From Dipteris shenzhenensis (Eukaryota > Polypodiophyta > Polypodiopsida > Gleicheniales): a stretch of DNA of 64,000 nt. The stretch lies in NCBI GenBank assembly GCA_047967505.1, contig CM106541.1. One strand, written 5' to 3'. Below the pieces are notes generated by a model, which saw only the letters and a program-made list of their open reading frames with translations, had not been told where the DNA came from and did no database searches. This document shows positions 23,765 to 35,200 of the stretch, in pieces. The first letter of the stretch is position 1; each line of letters opens with the position of its first letter. Made by a program: the position numbers and the translations under genes.

Positions 23765-24045
23765 TGGAGCACGTCTATTTACGCGTCTAAATGCGCGTCT
23801 GATTCTCAGTGTAAACTCGCAAATAAACACGCAAATACACGCGCAAATAAACGCGCTAATAAACGGGATGTTAGACGGGCCCGTATTTTCTCAGGTCAAA
23901 TGCGCAAATAGACGCGGTGATTTACACGCAAATAAACGAGCGTTTAGCCGCGCCTATAGACGCGCCCATAATTTCTCTACTAAAGCAACGCCTATAGACG
24001 CGCTCGCTATTTTGCGCGTCTACGAAGCGCGTCTATAGTTGCTTT
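23765..24045. promoter_or_regulatory. Right subterminal motif array of CACTA copy 1
   Basis: GCGTCTA/TAGACGC words and AAATAAACGCGC variants recur up to the right terminus, mirroring the left array. Confidence 0.75.
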
Positions 24046-24066
24046 GTGTTGTTGTGACACTCAGTT

Positions 24067-24195
24067 TGTAGAGGCGCACCCAGAGTTCAAGATTGGGCAG
24101 AGGTCATTTGAGCGATGCAGGCCATGGTTTGTGCGATGCTCTCAGGAGCCTGACACATGCTATTGTCGCTACCATGTGGATTTTGGATTGATCTT
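24067..24195 (+). pseudogene. Transposase-like Cys-rich fragment interrupted by CACTA copy 1
   Basis: Immediately right of the CACTA target duplication one frame reads QFVEAHPEFKIGQRSFERC, then RPWFVRC and TCYCRYHVDFG, ending at a stop near 24,218. The Cys-rich TCYCRYHV motif looks like a metal-binding part of an unclassified transposase-like protein. Joining the two sides of the insertion keeps the frame (TELYTQFVEA), so CACTA copy 1 landed inside this coding remnant. It may belong with the fragment at 13.2-13.9 kb. Confidence 0.5.
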
Positions 24196-24464
24196 GTATC
24201 TAATCCACCTATATTGATAGCTAGCCATTAAGCTGATGGCCGAGTCATATGTGTGAGCTCTACCATATCAATCGTTGCACGACCACTCCCACAACATGAG
24301 CCTAACCTATGATGATGTACTTGGCCCCCATGACCTATTAATGATCCTTGACTTTGAGAATGTGATTGTTGGCTACTACTAGTATAACGTGGAATTTTAT
24401 AGGGATTTATGGGAGAGGGCCAAGTGGATGTCCCCTTGCGAGAGTAGATCTGCTTGGTTTGGGC

Positions 24465-24718
24465 CTCAGAGGGTGCACTACTAAGGATCTTAGATACTCT
24501 GTGCATTCAAGGGGTTATTTAAAAACCCTTTATCTATAAATTTGGCTTTGGTAAAAATACCCCTCTTTCTATATAAACTTCTAGTTTTTTTTTAAAGTTC
24601 AATTAAAATACCCCATATGTAAATACATTTTTGTAAATTTACCTAAAATTTTAGAATTAAAAACCCTCTCCATTTGCATGCTTTTATACTTACATATTTC
24701 TTGGTGAACCCCCCCGGG
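24465..24718. mobile_element. MITE, family B copy 2 (254 bp)
   Basis: It starts CTCAGAGGGTGCACTACTAAGGA and ends GTGAACCCCCCCGGG, matching family B end to end. The flanks GTTTGGGC and GTCTGGGA agree at 6 of 8 positions, consistent with an old 8-bp duplication. Confidence 0.7.
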
Positions 24719-24939
24719 TCTGGGATCATGTTAGCTACAAACTCTTACAGTTGAGTTGGACTCATCTATGAGATCCATGAATACACACATCTCTGCCTAC
24801 TCTCTCATCTTGAGGATCTACGACTAGACACAGTTATGACATTGACGGGATACAAAAAAAAAAAAAAAAAAAAATGGAATCAATTGGTAATCAATTAACA
24901 AAACTAATTACATGAAAATCTTGGAATTAATTAACATGA

Positions 24940-25275
24940 GAATGTGGAATGCAGAATGCAAAAAAGAGAGAATGTGGATGTAGAAAAGAGGAAGAGTGCG
25001 GATGCGGAAAAGAGGGAATGCAAAATCGAGAAAAGAGGGAATGTGGGATACAAAAATGATGGAATACAAAATGAGGAAAGAGGGAATGCAAAATGTGGAA
25101 AAGAGGTAATGCAGAATGCAGAAAATTGTAAATGTAGAATGCAAAATGGGAAATTCCAAAAGAGAGAATGCAGAAAGAGGGACTACAAAAAGAGGGAATG
25201 TGGAGAAGAGGGAATGTGGAAAGAGGAAATGCAAAAAAGAGGGAATGTGGAAAGAGGGAATGTAGAATGTGGAAT
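24940..25275. repeat. Purine-rich minisatellite (GAATGCAAAAAGAGG-type units)
   Basis: Degenerate units of about 14-24 bp, typified by AAAAGAGGGAATGCAGAATG, run for about 335 bp with almost no pyrimidines except T. A run of A lies just upstream (24,854-24,873). Long open frames in several phases are by-products of the composition. Confidence 0.8.
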
Positions 25276-25377
25276 GGTACATGCATGGTAAGGTGGTACA
25301 CTTTAACCCATTTTGTGAAGCCTCGAGGAAGTGGTGTTGAATTAAACGTGTTTGAAATTTAAAAGTTGTTAACAGCT

Positions 25378-25947
25378 TGTGTGTAATTTCGATGGTGACT
25401 CACATGTCATGGGGATCTTGAAGGAATTCCAATGGAGCCTCCACTCCAAGATACTCCATGTGAGAGCAATGCAAGGCACGAGCCATCAACATGTGTCACT
25501 TAAGCGACTCCCAGATTGTTGCAATGTGTTTCCACATGAGAAAGAGGGAAGGGGAAGAGGGGATAAGAGAGTGGATAAGGGAGGGAGAAGGAGAAGGGAA
25601 GAGGAGAGTGAAGGGGGATGGAGTGGCAAACACAAAGGCACTACAAAGGAAACAATAGAACACCCAAAGACACTCTTGGAAGAGAAGACGGAGCTTGTAT
25701 TCCAAACTTGTGCATACAACAATGAAGACCAAAGTCAACCATTTGGCCTTTTATACAAGTCACCTTTTGAAGAGAGGGCCAACCCTAACCTCTTTATACC
25801 ACTCTCCCTTCTCATTCTTTTACCATCCTCTTGGGACCATCTAGCTCCAAGACACAATCGTGGCTCTACAGACTTGCCACTATCCATCAAATCACATCAT
25901 TTAACCAGTGGTGACATATTGTTAACCAATCTATTAAGATGCCCCCC
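25378..25947 (-). repeat. Gypsy-type LTR (3' LTR of a minus-strand element)
   Basis: It matches 48,552-49,108 at high identity over ~550 bp. The outer end is TGTGTGTAATTTCGATGG. On its right, GATGCCCCCCTTTCTG is the complement of a polypurine tract, so this is a 3' LTR of an element read leftward. CTCTTTATACC may be TATA-like. Open frames within it are incidental. Confidence 0.7.
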
Positions 25948-27653
25948 TTTCTGATCTCAATCCCATCCTCTAGATTGTGCAATGTTCATGGTTGTTGGAG
26001 AGTTGTCAATGAAGATCATGCAAAGTAGTATTTCTTGTGCATTGGGCTAAATCTTCTTTTGGTCCGTTGCAGCAAAGGGATGTAGTGGCTCCTTGTTACA
26101 GAATTTTTACTGGAAGTATGGATGACTGATTCTTCCAACATTAGCACCTCAGGGTCTGAGTGAGCCAATTTGAGTACTTGTGACTATTCAAAGAAGGAAT
26201 AAGAAAAAGGAAAGGAAAAACTAAGGGGTTGGTTATTAGGAAGAAGGTGTTAGTAGGGATTGATGTAAGATCCTAGTGGTGTTAGTGTTAGTAGAGTAAG
26301 TAAAGTGCATTCTCATGCTCCCCTTAAGTCCCGTACTTGATTGGAGTGGGAATTCTAATGGATTCTCATCAGATTATGTCTTAGACATGTGCCATGGTTG
26401 AACATCTGAAGTCGTGCATGACATTTTGTCTTGCTTCTTTGCATTGAAGTTCCTTTAAAATCCATTTTATTGAGGGCTTTTCTTGGAAGTATTTGAGCCC
26501 AATAAGGTTGTGGCAACATCTGGAGCTTTATTTGTTTGAGTAATCAAATCAAGATGAGTCTGATAATACACCATACAAACCCCTAGAATGAGGACTATGG
26601 CTAAAGAGGTTTATAGAAGGGGGATTCTTGGAAAGACTTCCAAGCTAGAGATGAAAGGAAAGAAAAATAAAGAAAAGAGGATGAGTAGAAGTTAGATAGT
26701 TAATGGTGATGTTAGTAAAGGGATGTCAAAAAGGCTTTGAGGGTCACAAGAAACTCATCCAGCCCCATGTTGGTGTAATCACCATCACTGTGGAGTTGAA
26801 TGCATCCTTGAGGGCTACTTGTGGAGAACCACTTTTAATTCTATGTGTGAACTTAAATTCAAGACCCTGATGACTTAGGCATAAGTCAGTGCCCTATTCT
26901 GTTTTGGCTCTGCTGAAGGGATGTGTTGTTGAGGCTGATTGGTGTATTGATTTTCCGTATTGTTTTTAGCTTATCTTATTGACCGAGGAGCCCTTGGGCT
27001 GATGTACTTGTGATTTGATGAGTATGTTGTGCTGTGAGGACCTGAAGAGGATTGACCGCCTATTTTCACCTAATCCTATTTTTACCTAGGACTTCCACAT
27101 GTGGAATATTGACCAACTGTGACCCAAACCTGGCAAGAACATCATTTTGTAGACCACTAGAGGAATATGAATTGTATAGATATTCGGGACCTCATGAAAG
27201 TCTAATAATCACTTCAAAGGAGAATCCCTAAGACATTATTGGAGATCTTTGTTGGTGACCTATTGGCAGTAATGTTGCTTAAAGTTCTTTGAGATCCTTG
27301 ATTACATTAGTAAGTTCTTGTGGAGCTACTCCATTTTGAAGAGTAGGTTCTTGTGGATCTACTAACGGCATGTTTCTTATTATCGGTGTTGAACCATTGA
27401 ACATTGGAATCTCCCACATGTACCACTTCCAAGATACTCATCGTTAATAAAGTGATATATTTTCTATGTATCAAATGTCAGTAGGATCAAAATATCTCAG
27501 AGATCTTTTTCTTTTGTTGAGCCCAAGTTTCAGTTGATAATGCTATTAGGGATGAAGATAATTCATTGTTCACATTGGAAGGTTCTTGTGGGACTTCCAT
27601 TGTGTTGCAAATTACTTGTGTGGCCGATTCTTGCATCGCTTCCTTGATGATAG
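25948..27653 (-). pseudogene. Decayed internal region of a minus-strand retroelement
   Basis: No long frame survives. From about 27,260 to 27,650 it is ~85% similar to 40,958-41,350. On the minus strand both translate to pieces such as STETWAQQKKKISE and QEPTPKNGVAQQEPT, so they were once coding. The polypurine tract at its left end ties it to the LTR at 25.4 kb. The copia element at 27,654 interrupts it. Domain content unknown. Confidence 0.45.
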
Positions 27654-29261
27654 TGTAGAATCATGTGGGATAGAATAGATGCATCTTGGAAGAGGAGTGA
27701 GAGCACAAGATGTAACCAAAAATTTTGTTCTCTATAGATTGTGAGAGAGGTGACTCTCTCTTATAGAAATGGGTAGAAGGTGGCCTAGATCAAAGGCACC
27801 TTCCCTACATCAGTGGCAATAAGCCCCTACATCAGTGGGACTGGCCTAAATCAAAGGAACCTCCCATGTGGGGGCCAATTGTAGCCAAAGAAACTTAATA
27901 AGCAAGATATATTCGAAGCATTTCCCTTGTGCACCAAATACTATGTGAAGATGATCCCAAGCTTCATGTGAAGTTTCAAAGCCATCAATGTGGTGAATGT
28001 ATGAGTCACTTAATCCCAAAGCAATGATAGCAAGAGCCTTCTTGTCTTTGATCAACCAATTAGCTTCTTCTTTTATAGGCTTCTTTTCCTTTCCATTCAT
28101 AACATTCCATATCCCCTTTTTCATAAGCACAAACTTAGCTTTTGTTTGTCAAGTATGGAAACTAGTTCCATCAAACTTCTCTACTTGCTCGGGCTTAGTC
28201 ATGTTTACAATTCAAGTACTCATCAATCATGGTCAAAGAGAATCACATAGTCATCATTCTAAATGCAAAGTATAAGAACACTCATGAGCTTCATGATTGA
28301 GTTCTACTACTCAAGTACAATCAAAACAATGAAATTTTGTAGTAAATAATAGAAGCCCCAAACTTATCTGATTGCTCAACACCCTTTGACCAAAATATGA
28401 AGAATTCTATTAGTAGAGACCAAGGTAGATTGGAGGCCACAATTCGCATAGCTCGTAGCTCTATTCAAGGGGATTTTTATGCAGAAATAACACTAGTATA
28501 CCAAACCAGGGCTACCAGCAAGAAGAGGCACAATGTTGCGCCAGGACGCCATATAGAAGCTTAGCAAAATCGACTAGTCTTTTGTCTTTTTCTCCTCAAA
28601 TGCTTATCCAAACGAGCTCAAACTTCATCAATAGCTTGCTTGTAGTGTCACCCAACTCACGCTGAGAGGAATTTGGAAATGAGTGACCACAGAGGCAGAA
28701 TTATGTGATACATTTACAAATTGTTTTCTTGTTGGCACAGGCGATGGAGGCACAATTTCGTGACAAGATTTGAGCTGAAGGTGCGCCCTACAGAGATTGT
28801 TCTACAACACAAAGGGCTTGGAGAATGATGAAACAATGAGGGAGAACAAGCTCTCACAAATTTGGGGAAGAAATGGTGAAGATGGTAGAAGCTTGAGAAA
28901 GTCTAAGAATTCCTACTAGGGAGCATCTAATGCTAGGCTAAGCTAGATCTAGAACCTAAAGATCTGATACCAAATGTAGAATCACGTGGGATAGAATAGA
29001 TGCATCTTGGAAGAGAAGTGAGAGCACAAGATGTAACAAAAAATGTTGTTCTCTATAGATTGTGAGAGAGGTGACTCTCTCTTATAGAAATGGGGAGAAG
29101 GTGGCCTAGATCAAAGGCACCTTCCCTACATCAGTGGCAATCAGCCCCTACATCAGTGGGACTGGCCTAAATCAAAGGAACCTCCCATGTGGGAGCCTTT
29201 GGCTTACATCATCACTTAGGTCACACACTAGACACATCATAGCACTAGATGTGCCTCTACA
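27654..29261 (-). mobile_element. Shortened Ty1/copia element, LTR-gag-LTR (~1.6 kb)
   Basis: The right LTR is 28975-29261 (287 bp) with terminal TGTAGA...TCTACA. Next to it, GATCTGATACCAAA is the complement of a TGGTATCAGATC primer-binding site (initiator Met tRNA), so this is the 5' LTR of a minus-strand element. The left LTR (27654-27873) lacks its own start. The join between gag and LTR falls at the shared word CCCATGTGGG. All of pol is missing. No target duplication can be matched. Confidence 0.75.
27880..28202 (-). pseudogene. Copia gag fragment (UBN2-like)
   Basis: From ATG 28202 the translation starts MTKPEQVEKFDGTSFHT, meets a stop, and continues LMKKGIWNVMNGKEKKPIKE, KALAIIALGLSDSYIHHIDG and HEAWDHLHIVFGAQGK. 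This is the N-terminal gag region typical of plant copia elements. It is truncated by the join to the 3' LTR and has no zinc knuckle. Confidence 0.75.
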
Positions 29262-30003
29262 ACACACACACACACACATATGTGACTCCCCTATATGTGT
29301 AGAGTACACAACAAGACAAAGCACCCATAGACATGCACATAGACACGTTTACAGAACTAAATAAAAAACTTACGGGTGCATCTATTTTCGCATCTGGAGA
29401 CCCACGTCTACCAGCGCGTCTATATATCAGACGCACGCGCGTATAGATGCACACTTAGATGCTTAAATAGATGCACTTATAAACGCGTTTATAGACGCAA
29501 AGATAGATGCTTGTCAAACAAACAGACGCGTATATAGATGCGTTTATAGACGCACTGATAGACGCGCTTTATTTTTTTTTTAAAATTTACAGAATGCTGT
29601 GTATGTTGTGTATGCTATATAGTTACAAGAATCCCATATCCACATTGTGTAATTCAATTCTTATAGCCAACCGCATTTTAATTACAATTCCAAATAAAAC
29701 ATTACAACTCCAAAACGCAATAAAATTGAAAGCTCAAAAAGTGCTTGTATATACATATAGCACGAAGCTAAGCCATGTCACGTGGCTTCAAGTACAAAAA
29801 ATAAGGAAGCTAAGCCATGTCATGTGGCTTCAAGTACAAAAAATAAGAGGAGTGTATATACAAGAGGCATGAAGCCAAGCCAGTGGCTTTAAGTACAAAA
29901 AGGAGTAGCTAGTGCTACTTCTATGACTAATCTATGTTCTCTAGGTCCTCGCTCCCTTCCACGCTCCCTTCTGCGCTCCCTTCTGCGCCTCCTTCCTAGT
30001 CTT

Positions 30004-31395
30004 CCTCATCGTCTTGTGCATGGGCCTGTAAACAAGGGACAACATATATCAATGTATGAAAAATCAAATCTTTACTTATAATTTTGGCATTATTTAATTA
30101 CTTTCAAATACCTCGGGGGCCGCTCTAGTAGCTCGGGTATACTGCTCCTCAGTAATCAACCCGTCATCATAGAAGTGCCTCCATGTATCTCCTCTACGAT
30201 GGTGGCGGTGGTAGGCTGTCTCCACAGGAGTAGGGTATCTGCCCACGATCTCAAGCTGCAAGACGACACACTTTGCGGAGGGATTAGTACAAAGAAACAA
30301 CCTCCTAATTAATAAACTACATAAGCAATATAATTTGAGATCGATACTTACGAGTCGGGCCTCCCATGATTCAACACCCCTTGCTCCAAAATGTGCGCTT
30401 CCATATTCCTCCATCTGGATCCTCCGTGCCTCCATGTGCTGCAGACTGGGGTCCTTCCTTGCTGACTTCATTACTTTCTTCCACTCACGCTTGTGAATGG
30501 TGTGGGGCGGGGCCCCTTGATGGTTGACCTCCCTCAAGCCTGGGAAGCTGTGCTAGTGCCTGCCTCTTAAGCGAAGGTCTTTTATTGCCAAGTATCGTAA
30601 CAATCTTTGACTTGGCCCATTTATCTGTGAATTGGCGATTGGGGGGTTAGGACACCTGGAGCGAACAGCAGCGAGGGTCTCATCAGCCAACCTCTTTGGG
30701 TGGTCTTTGAAGTGGATAAAGCAATCTCTGTAATTGTTAGCAATTACAGAGTGCATGAAGGCCATGATGTCCTTCCCCCGCGCATCCATCAAGATGCCTC
30801 CTGTCTGAGTGATGTCATAGAATATCGTACCATCACCCGAAGGCACGTCTAAATCATCTAAATCATCATCGTCCCCACTGCCACCCCTCCCAAAGCACTG
30901 TGCCATGCATCCCCCACTGCTCTTGCTGCTACTACGCCTACTACCATGTCGTGTCGAGCTCGTACGTTGGCCACTCATAGCTGGAGACTGCACGAGACTA
31001 CGCTGACCACTCGTAGCTAGAGAACTGAGTCTCGACGGCACAGGAGTACGTTGATGGCTCTGCGAGACAGAAGGACCTCCGTACGGCATGGGGGAAGGGG
31101 CATAAGATGGGATGGCAGAAGGGACATAAGACAGCATGGGGGAAGGGGCATAAGACGGTATGGGGGAAGGGGCATAAGAAGGGGCATAAGACGGCTGTGC
31201 TGACTCCGCTGGGGTGATCTCAGGGGGTGTGGGGTCGTTTGGAGTCTATAGCGCCGACTCCTAGGGAGTGTTTAGAGTACCCGTCATATACACGTATAAC
31301 TCAGCAGGACTAGGAGGGTGCCCTAAAAGGTTATATAAGTCCTTCCAAATAGATTCTCGGGGATCAGGTGAGCTGGAAGCACTTCCTGGCCACAT
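30004..31395 (-). pseudogene. TNPA-like (Ptta/En/Spm) transposon protein, CACTA copy 2
   Basis: The start is ATG 31395 with an uninterrupted N-terminus (MWPGSASSSPDPRESIW, KDLYNLLGHPPSP). The Pro/Ser-rich repeats and the core (ITQTGGILMDARGKDIMAF, NNYRDCFIHFKDHPKRL) follow as in copy 1. Breaks: two stops around 31,265-31,250 where copy 1 has CAG and CAA, a 1-base deletion near 30,645 that shifts frame inside the core (NPPIANSQING), and an early stop in the acidic tail. The 3' part (EEYGSAHFGARGVESWE, VGRYPTPVETAYH) with its intron is recognisable to about 30,004. Confidence 0.85.
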
Positions 31396-31439
31396 GTTGA
31401 ACTGGAAAAAAGGAAAAAAATCTATTACTAATGAGCTGA

Positions 31440-32155
31440 GAAGAAAGGGGAAGGGAAGAGTGGCTTACTGTCGGAGCGCGTCTATAGACACGTCTGATTA
31501 GTGCATCTATTTTCGCGTCTAACAGTGCATCTATAGATGTGTTTGTCTGTGTCTGCAAACAGGCTAGATGCGCGTTTAGACGCGCCTGTAGACGCACTTT
31601 TAGATGCGCTATAGGCCGTGCCTACAGACGCGCTCCGACAGATGGGATTTCTAAAAAGTAGAAAAAAGCATTGCACCCGACACACAAACGTGACACTGAT
31701 ACCCAGATCATGCGTTTCTTGGATATGAGAAAGTATGAATCTAAAGAGAGCAAACTTCCAAACAAGATCAACTGCAAAAGGACTTACTTGGATAGAGGTA
31801 TGGAAGGTTCTTCTTTTTCAAAGTTGCTTCTCCTCCTTGTTCATCCTCCTCTCCTTTAAGCTTGGAAGTAAGTGTGGGTGCCTTCCTCTTAAGTGTAAGC
31901 TTGGAAGTAAGTATGGGAGCCTTTCTCTTGAGCGTCGAAACTATGGATCTGCTAATAAGGAAGGAAGCAAGCCACGCGAAGTATAAGTAATGTGAAGAAA
32001 AGCAAAGCGAGCGCGCTAAAAGCAGGTTTAAAAGCTGTGTCTATAATCGTGTCTAATGGCGCGTCTATAGGTGCATCTAAATACACAGAGTAGACGTGCC
32101 TTTAGATGCGACTGTAGACGCGCTTTTAGATGCGCCTTTAGACGTGCCATAGAGT
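31440..32155. promoter_or_regulatory. Central motif array between the two CACTA genes, copy 2
   Basis: TAGACGC/GCGTCTA words cluster at 31,470-31,635 and 32,035-32,150, between the divergent gene starts at 31,395 and 32,208. It is shorter than in copy 1, which has extra motif units. Confidence 0.65.
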
Positions 32156-32207
32156 TTAAATTAAACATTTGAAGAAGAGCAAATTTGGTGGGTTGTTTGT
32201 TTGTAGG

Positions 32208-35200
32208 ATGTCTTCATCTTCAACAAGTAGCTCCAATGAGGATGAATCCCTCCGTATCCACCATCGCGAAATGTGGTTGGAGCAAAAAATCAAATGTCTG
32301 TGTGATCGATGTCGAGGAAACATGTATCGTGCACGCAGGATTACACTCAATCATATCTCAAAGTATGGAGAATGGGATGTGACCGTAAACAAGGTAAGGG
32401 TTTGTAAGTTAAGGTTGATTGAGATACCTATGGGTGTTCATATGTTTGAGTTATGATCCCGTTTTAATTTGATACAGGATGCAGTGCCACACCTGCATAT
32501 GTTGCCCTATGCTCGCCGTGAGGAGGCGAAGTGTCGGCGATATGAGGTGGGATCTTCAGGAGGGACTGTTACGGATGCATGGAGTGATGGTGATAGTAGC
32601 CCTCCACCATTGTCTCATGAAGCCGTGGAGGAGGAGGTGTTTGATGATATGGTGCGGGATTTATATGTCCATCAAGGGAGGGATGATAGCATGGAGTAGG
32701 ATGATCTTTTTACTGCATCATCGACTCCACTGTTTGAGGGGTGCACATTCTCTGTTCTACATGCCTCCCTTGAGTTACTAAACTTGCAAACCATCTATGG
32801 ATGGAGCGATGCAAGTTTGAATGCATTACTCAAGTAAGCTTTAAAGTCTATTTTGCAAACATGGTGAATTATGCGCCTGGGTCAATTACTTGAATGCTTT
32901 TCCTTATTTATGGTCTTCACGTGCAGGCTATTGTGTAAAATGCTTCCAAGGGAGAATAAACTACCAACCTTAAGAGATATGGCAAGGCAACATGTGACCT
33001 CTCTTGGAGGATTAGATTACAAGCACATCCATGCATGTGTCAACGATTGCGTTTTGTTTCGTGGACTACATAAGGATGCAAGAGAGTGTCCTACTTGTGG
33101 AGAGGCAACATATAGAGCAGATCTCAAAACCTTGGACATGCCTCGTAAGGTATTGCGACATTTTCCCATAATCCCTCGCATCCAACATATGTTCAAGTGC
33201 AAATCTATTGCAGAGCTCATGTCATGGCATTCCTCCCATCGATCAACCGATGGCAAGTGGAGAACTCCCGCGGACTCTCCTGCATGGAAGCATATTGAAG
33301 ACACATGGCCAAGCTTCAAGGAAGAACCTAGGAGCTTGAGACTTCGATTGGGTATGGACGGTGTGAACCCATTTGGTCTCAAAAGCACGTCTTACAGTGT
33401 ATGGCCAGTGGTATTGGTGAATAACAATCTTCCACCCTCTATGGCTATTAAGAAAGGACATGTTCTGCTATCCCTTCTAATTCGAGGGAAACATAAAGTC
33501 AAAAACCATGATATTTATTTGGAGCCTTTGATTGACGAGCTAGAGATACTTTGGAGAGGTATCGAGGTGCATGATGTGAGTAGGCCTCCCTCATCACGAG
33601 AGTTCAACTGCAAAGCAGTCTTGATGTGGACGATGCATGACTTCCCAGGCTATGGCGAGTGTTCAGGTAAGCATTGCATTTCTAATTATGAATAGGCAAA
33701 GGATGTGGCACCCTAAACCCACCTTCAACTCTTAATTGCGTCTATTTTTCAGGTCTCACTACATTGTGTTACCATGCATGTCCTGTTTGTGGTCCTTCAC
33801 TAGTTGCCTCACGGGCAGATGCATTGAATAAGGTCATCTATGAGAATCACCATCGATTTCTCCCACCTGATCATCCTAGATATGTTGCCCCTTGGAATGA
33901 AGTCCTCCCAAAATCACTCACCGCGGGAGATTGGATGAGAATTTGGGATGGTTCCACGACTCCTCCACCACTTGGCATGAGCCGGTAAGGGTTTGTAACT
34001 ATTGGCTAGAAGTAAAGATTGGCTATATTGGCTAAAAGTAAAGATTGCCTGCTAACACTTTATTTTGTTTAGATACTCCATCTTTTATCGTTTACCATAT
34101 TGGTCCCACCTCAAGATCAATCACCTGCTTGATCCCATGCATATCTTCAAGAATGTGGCATCTACCATTTGGGAGCATTTGAATGGGACACGAGATTCGG
34201 TAGGCATAAGGGAGGATCTACGTACCACAGGGAGGATGCATGAAGCTTGGCCTCAAGAGAGGCCAAATGGGCATGTTTTTTTACCTCGTGCACCGTGGAT
34301 GTTATCAAAGCTAGAGATGATGATGGTGAAGCGCGCTATTACTACAATTCGTATTCCCACTCGATGCATGAGGTGTTTGAAGGGAGCCTCTTTACAAAGA
34401 GCAAGAAAAGAGGTGTAGAGCAATTATATGGCTTGAAATCTCATGATTGGCACAAGATGCTCCAAGTAAGTATTTTATGTGCATAATATCTTTTTCCTTT
34501 CAAATTTGTGAGTGAATAGTTATAAGCAACTAATCAACCACCTCCTCGTGGGTTCAGTTCATACTACCTACTAGCATTTCACGTAGTGCATCGAAGGACA
34601 TGAAAGATTGTATTTACAAGATGGGCAAGCTTGTGAGGTACTTGACATGATACAAAATATGATGCGTATCAATGCTCCGTGCAAGTTTGAATGCATATTG
34701 CTAATATGCTGTACTTTTTCATTTCTAGGTATGTGAGCTCAAAGGAAATAGATCCCACCACGCTTGAGAATGCTCGAGTTATGTCAGTGGAGGTGGGTTG
34801 TTTAGTGGAGGAGACATTTCCACGTTCTATTCTCACAAGCCAACTACATCTCATAGTGCATTTGGTGGATAAGATTGCTATATGCAGTACTATACATGCA
34901 CGATGGTTGTTCTTCCTCGAGCGCTTCATGAAGACCTTGAAGGGCTTCGTGAGACAAAATGCAAGACCCGAAGGTAGCATGGCCAAGGGTTGGTTGGTAC
35001 AAGAGTCACTTGTATATATTTCTGAGTTTCTTGTTGATGTGGATAGCTCTCTCCCATGACTATGGAGAGATGATGAAGACCTAAGGATGACCTCTACTGT
35101 GCCTCAAGGGAAAGGACGCAACAAAGTAATAGACATGGAGTTGCATAATAGTGTCAACCTCTTTTGCGTGCTTAATAGTGATGTGATGAAAAGATGGGTG

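Larger units (their letters stand above)
16734..24056 (+). mobile_element. Full-length CACTA transposon, copy 1 (7,323 bp)
   Basis: The left terminus is CACAACAAGACAAAGC and the right terminus is the inverted counterpart, GCTTTGTGTTGTTGTG. Similarity continues inward to TATAGACGC, about 28 bp. The 3-bp duplication ACA flanks it at 16731-16733 and 24057-24059, as expected for CACTA (En/Spm) elements. It carries a TNPA-like gene on the minus strand and a Tnp2-type transposase on the plus strand, head to head. TAGACGC-type motifs fill both subterminal regions and the intergenic region. The termini begin CACAA rather than CACTA. Confidence 0.95.

Noticed and set aside
24908-25362. Overlapping open frames rich in Lys/Glu/Gly or Phe/Pro/Ser
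   Set aside because: Product of the purine-rich minisatellite.
25379-25954. 191-codon open frame with a mirrored one at 48.56-49.28 kb
   Set aside because: Both lie in the same LTR family; the frames differ in length and phase between the copies.
29259-29277. Short AC run beside the copia LTR end as a possible target duplication
   Set aside because: It is a simple dinucleotide repeat and does not match the flank on the other side (GATAG).
33017-33461. Minus-strand open frames opposite the CACTA transposase, conserved in both copies
   Set aside because: Shadows of the real plus-strand exon; conservation follows from the coding strand.
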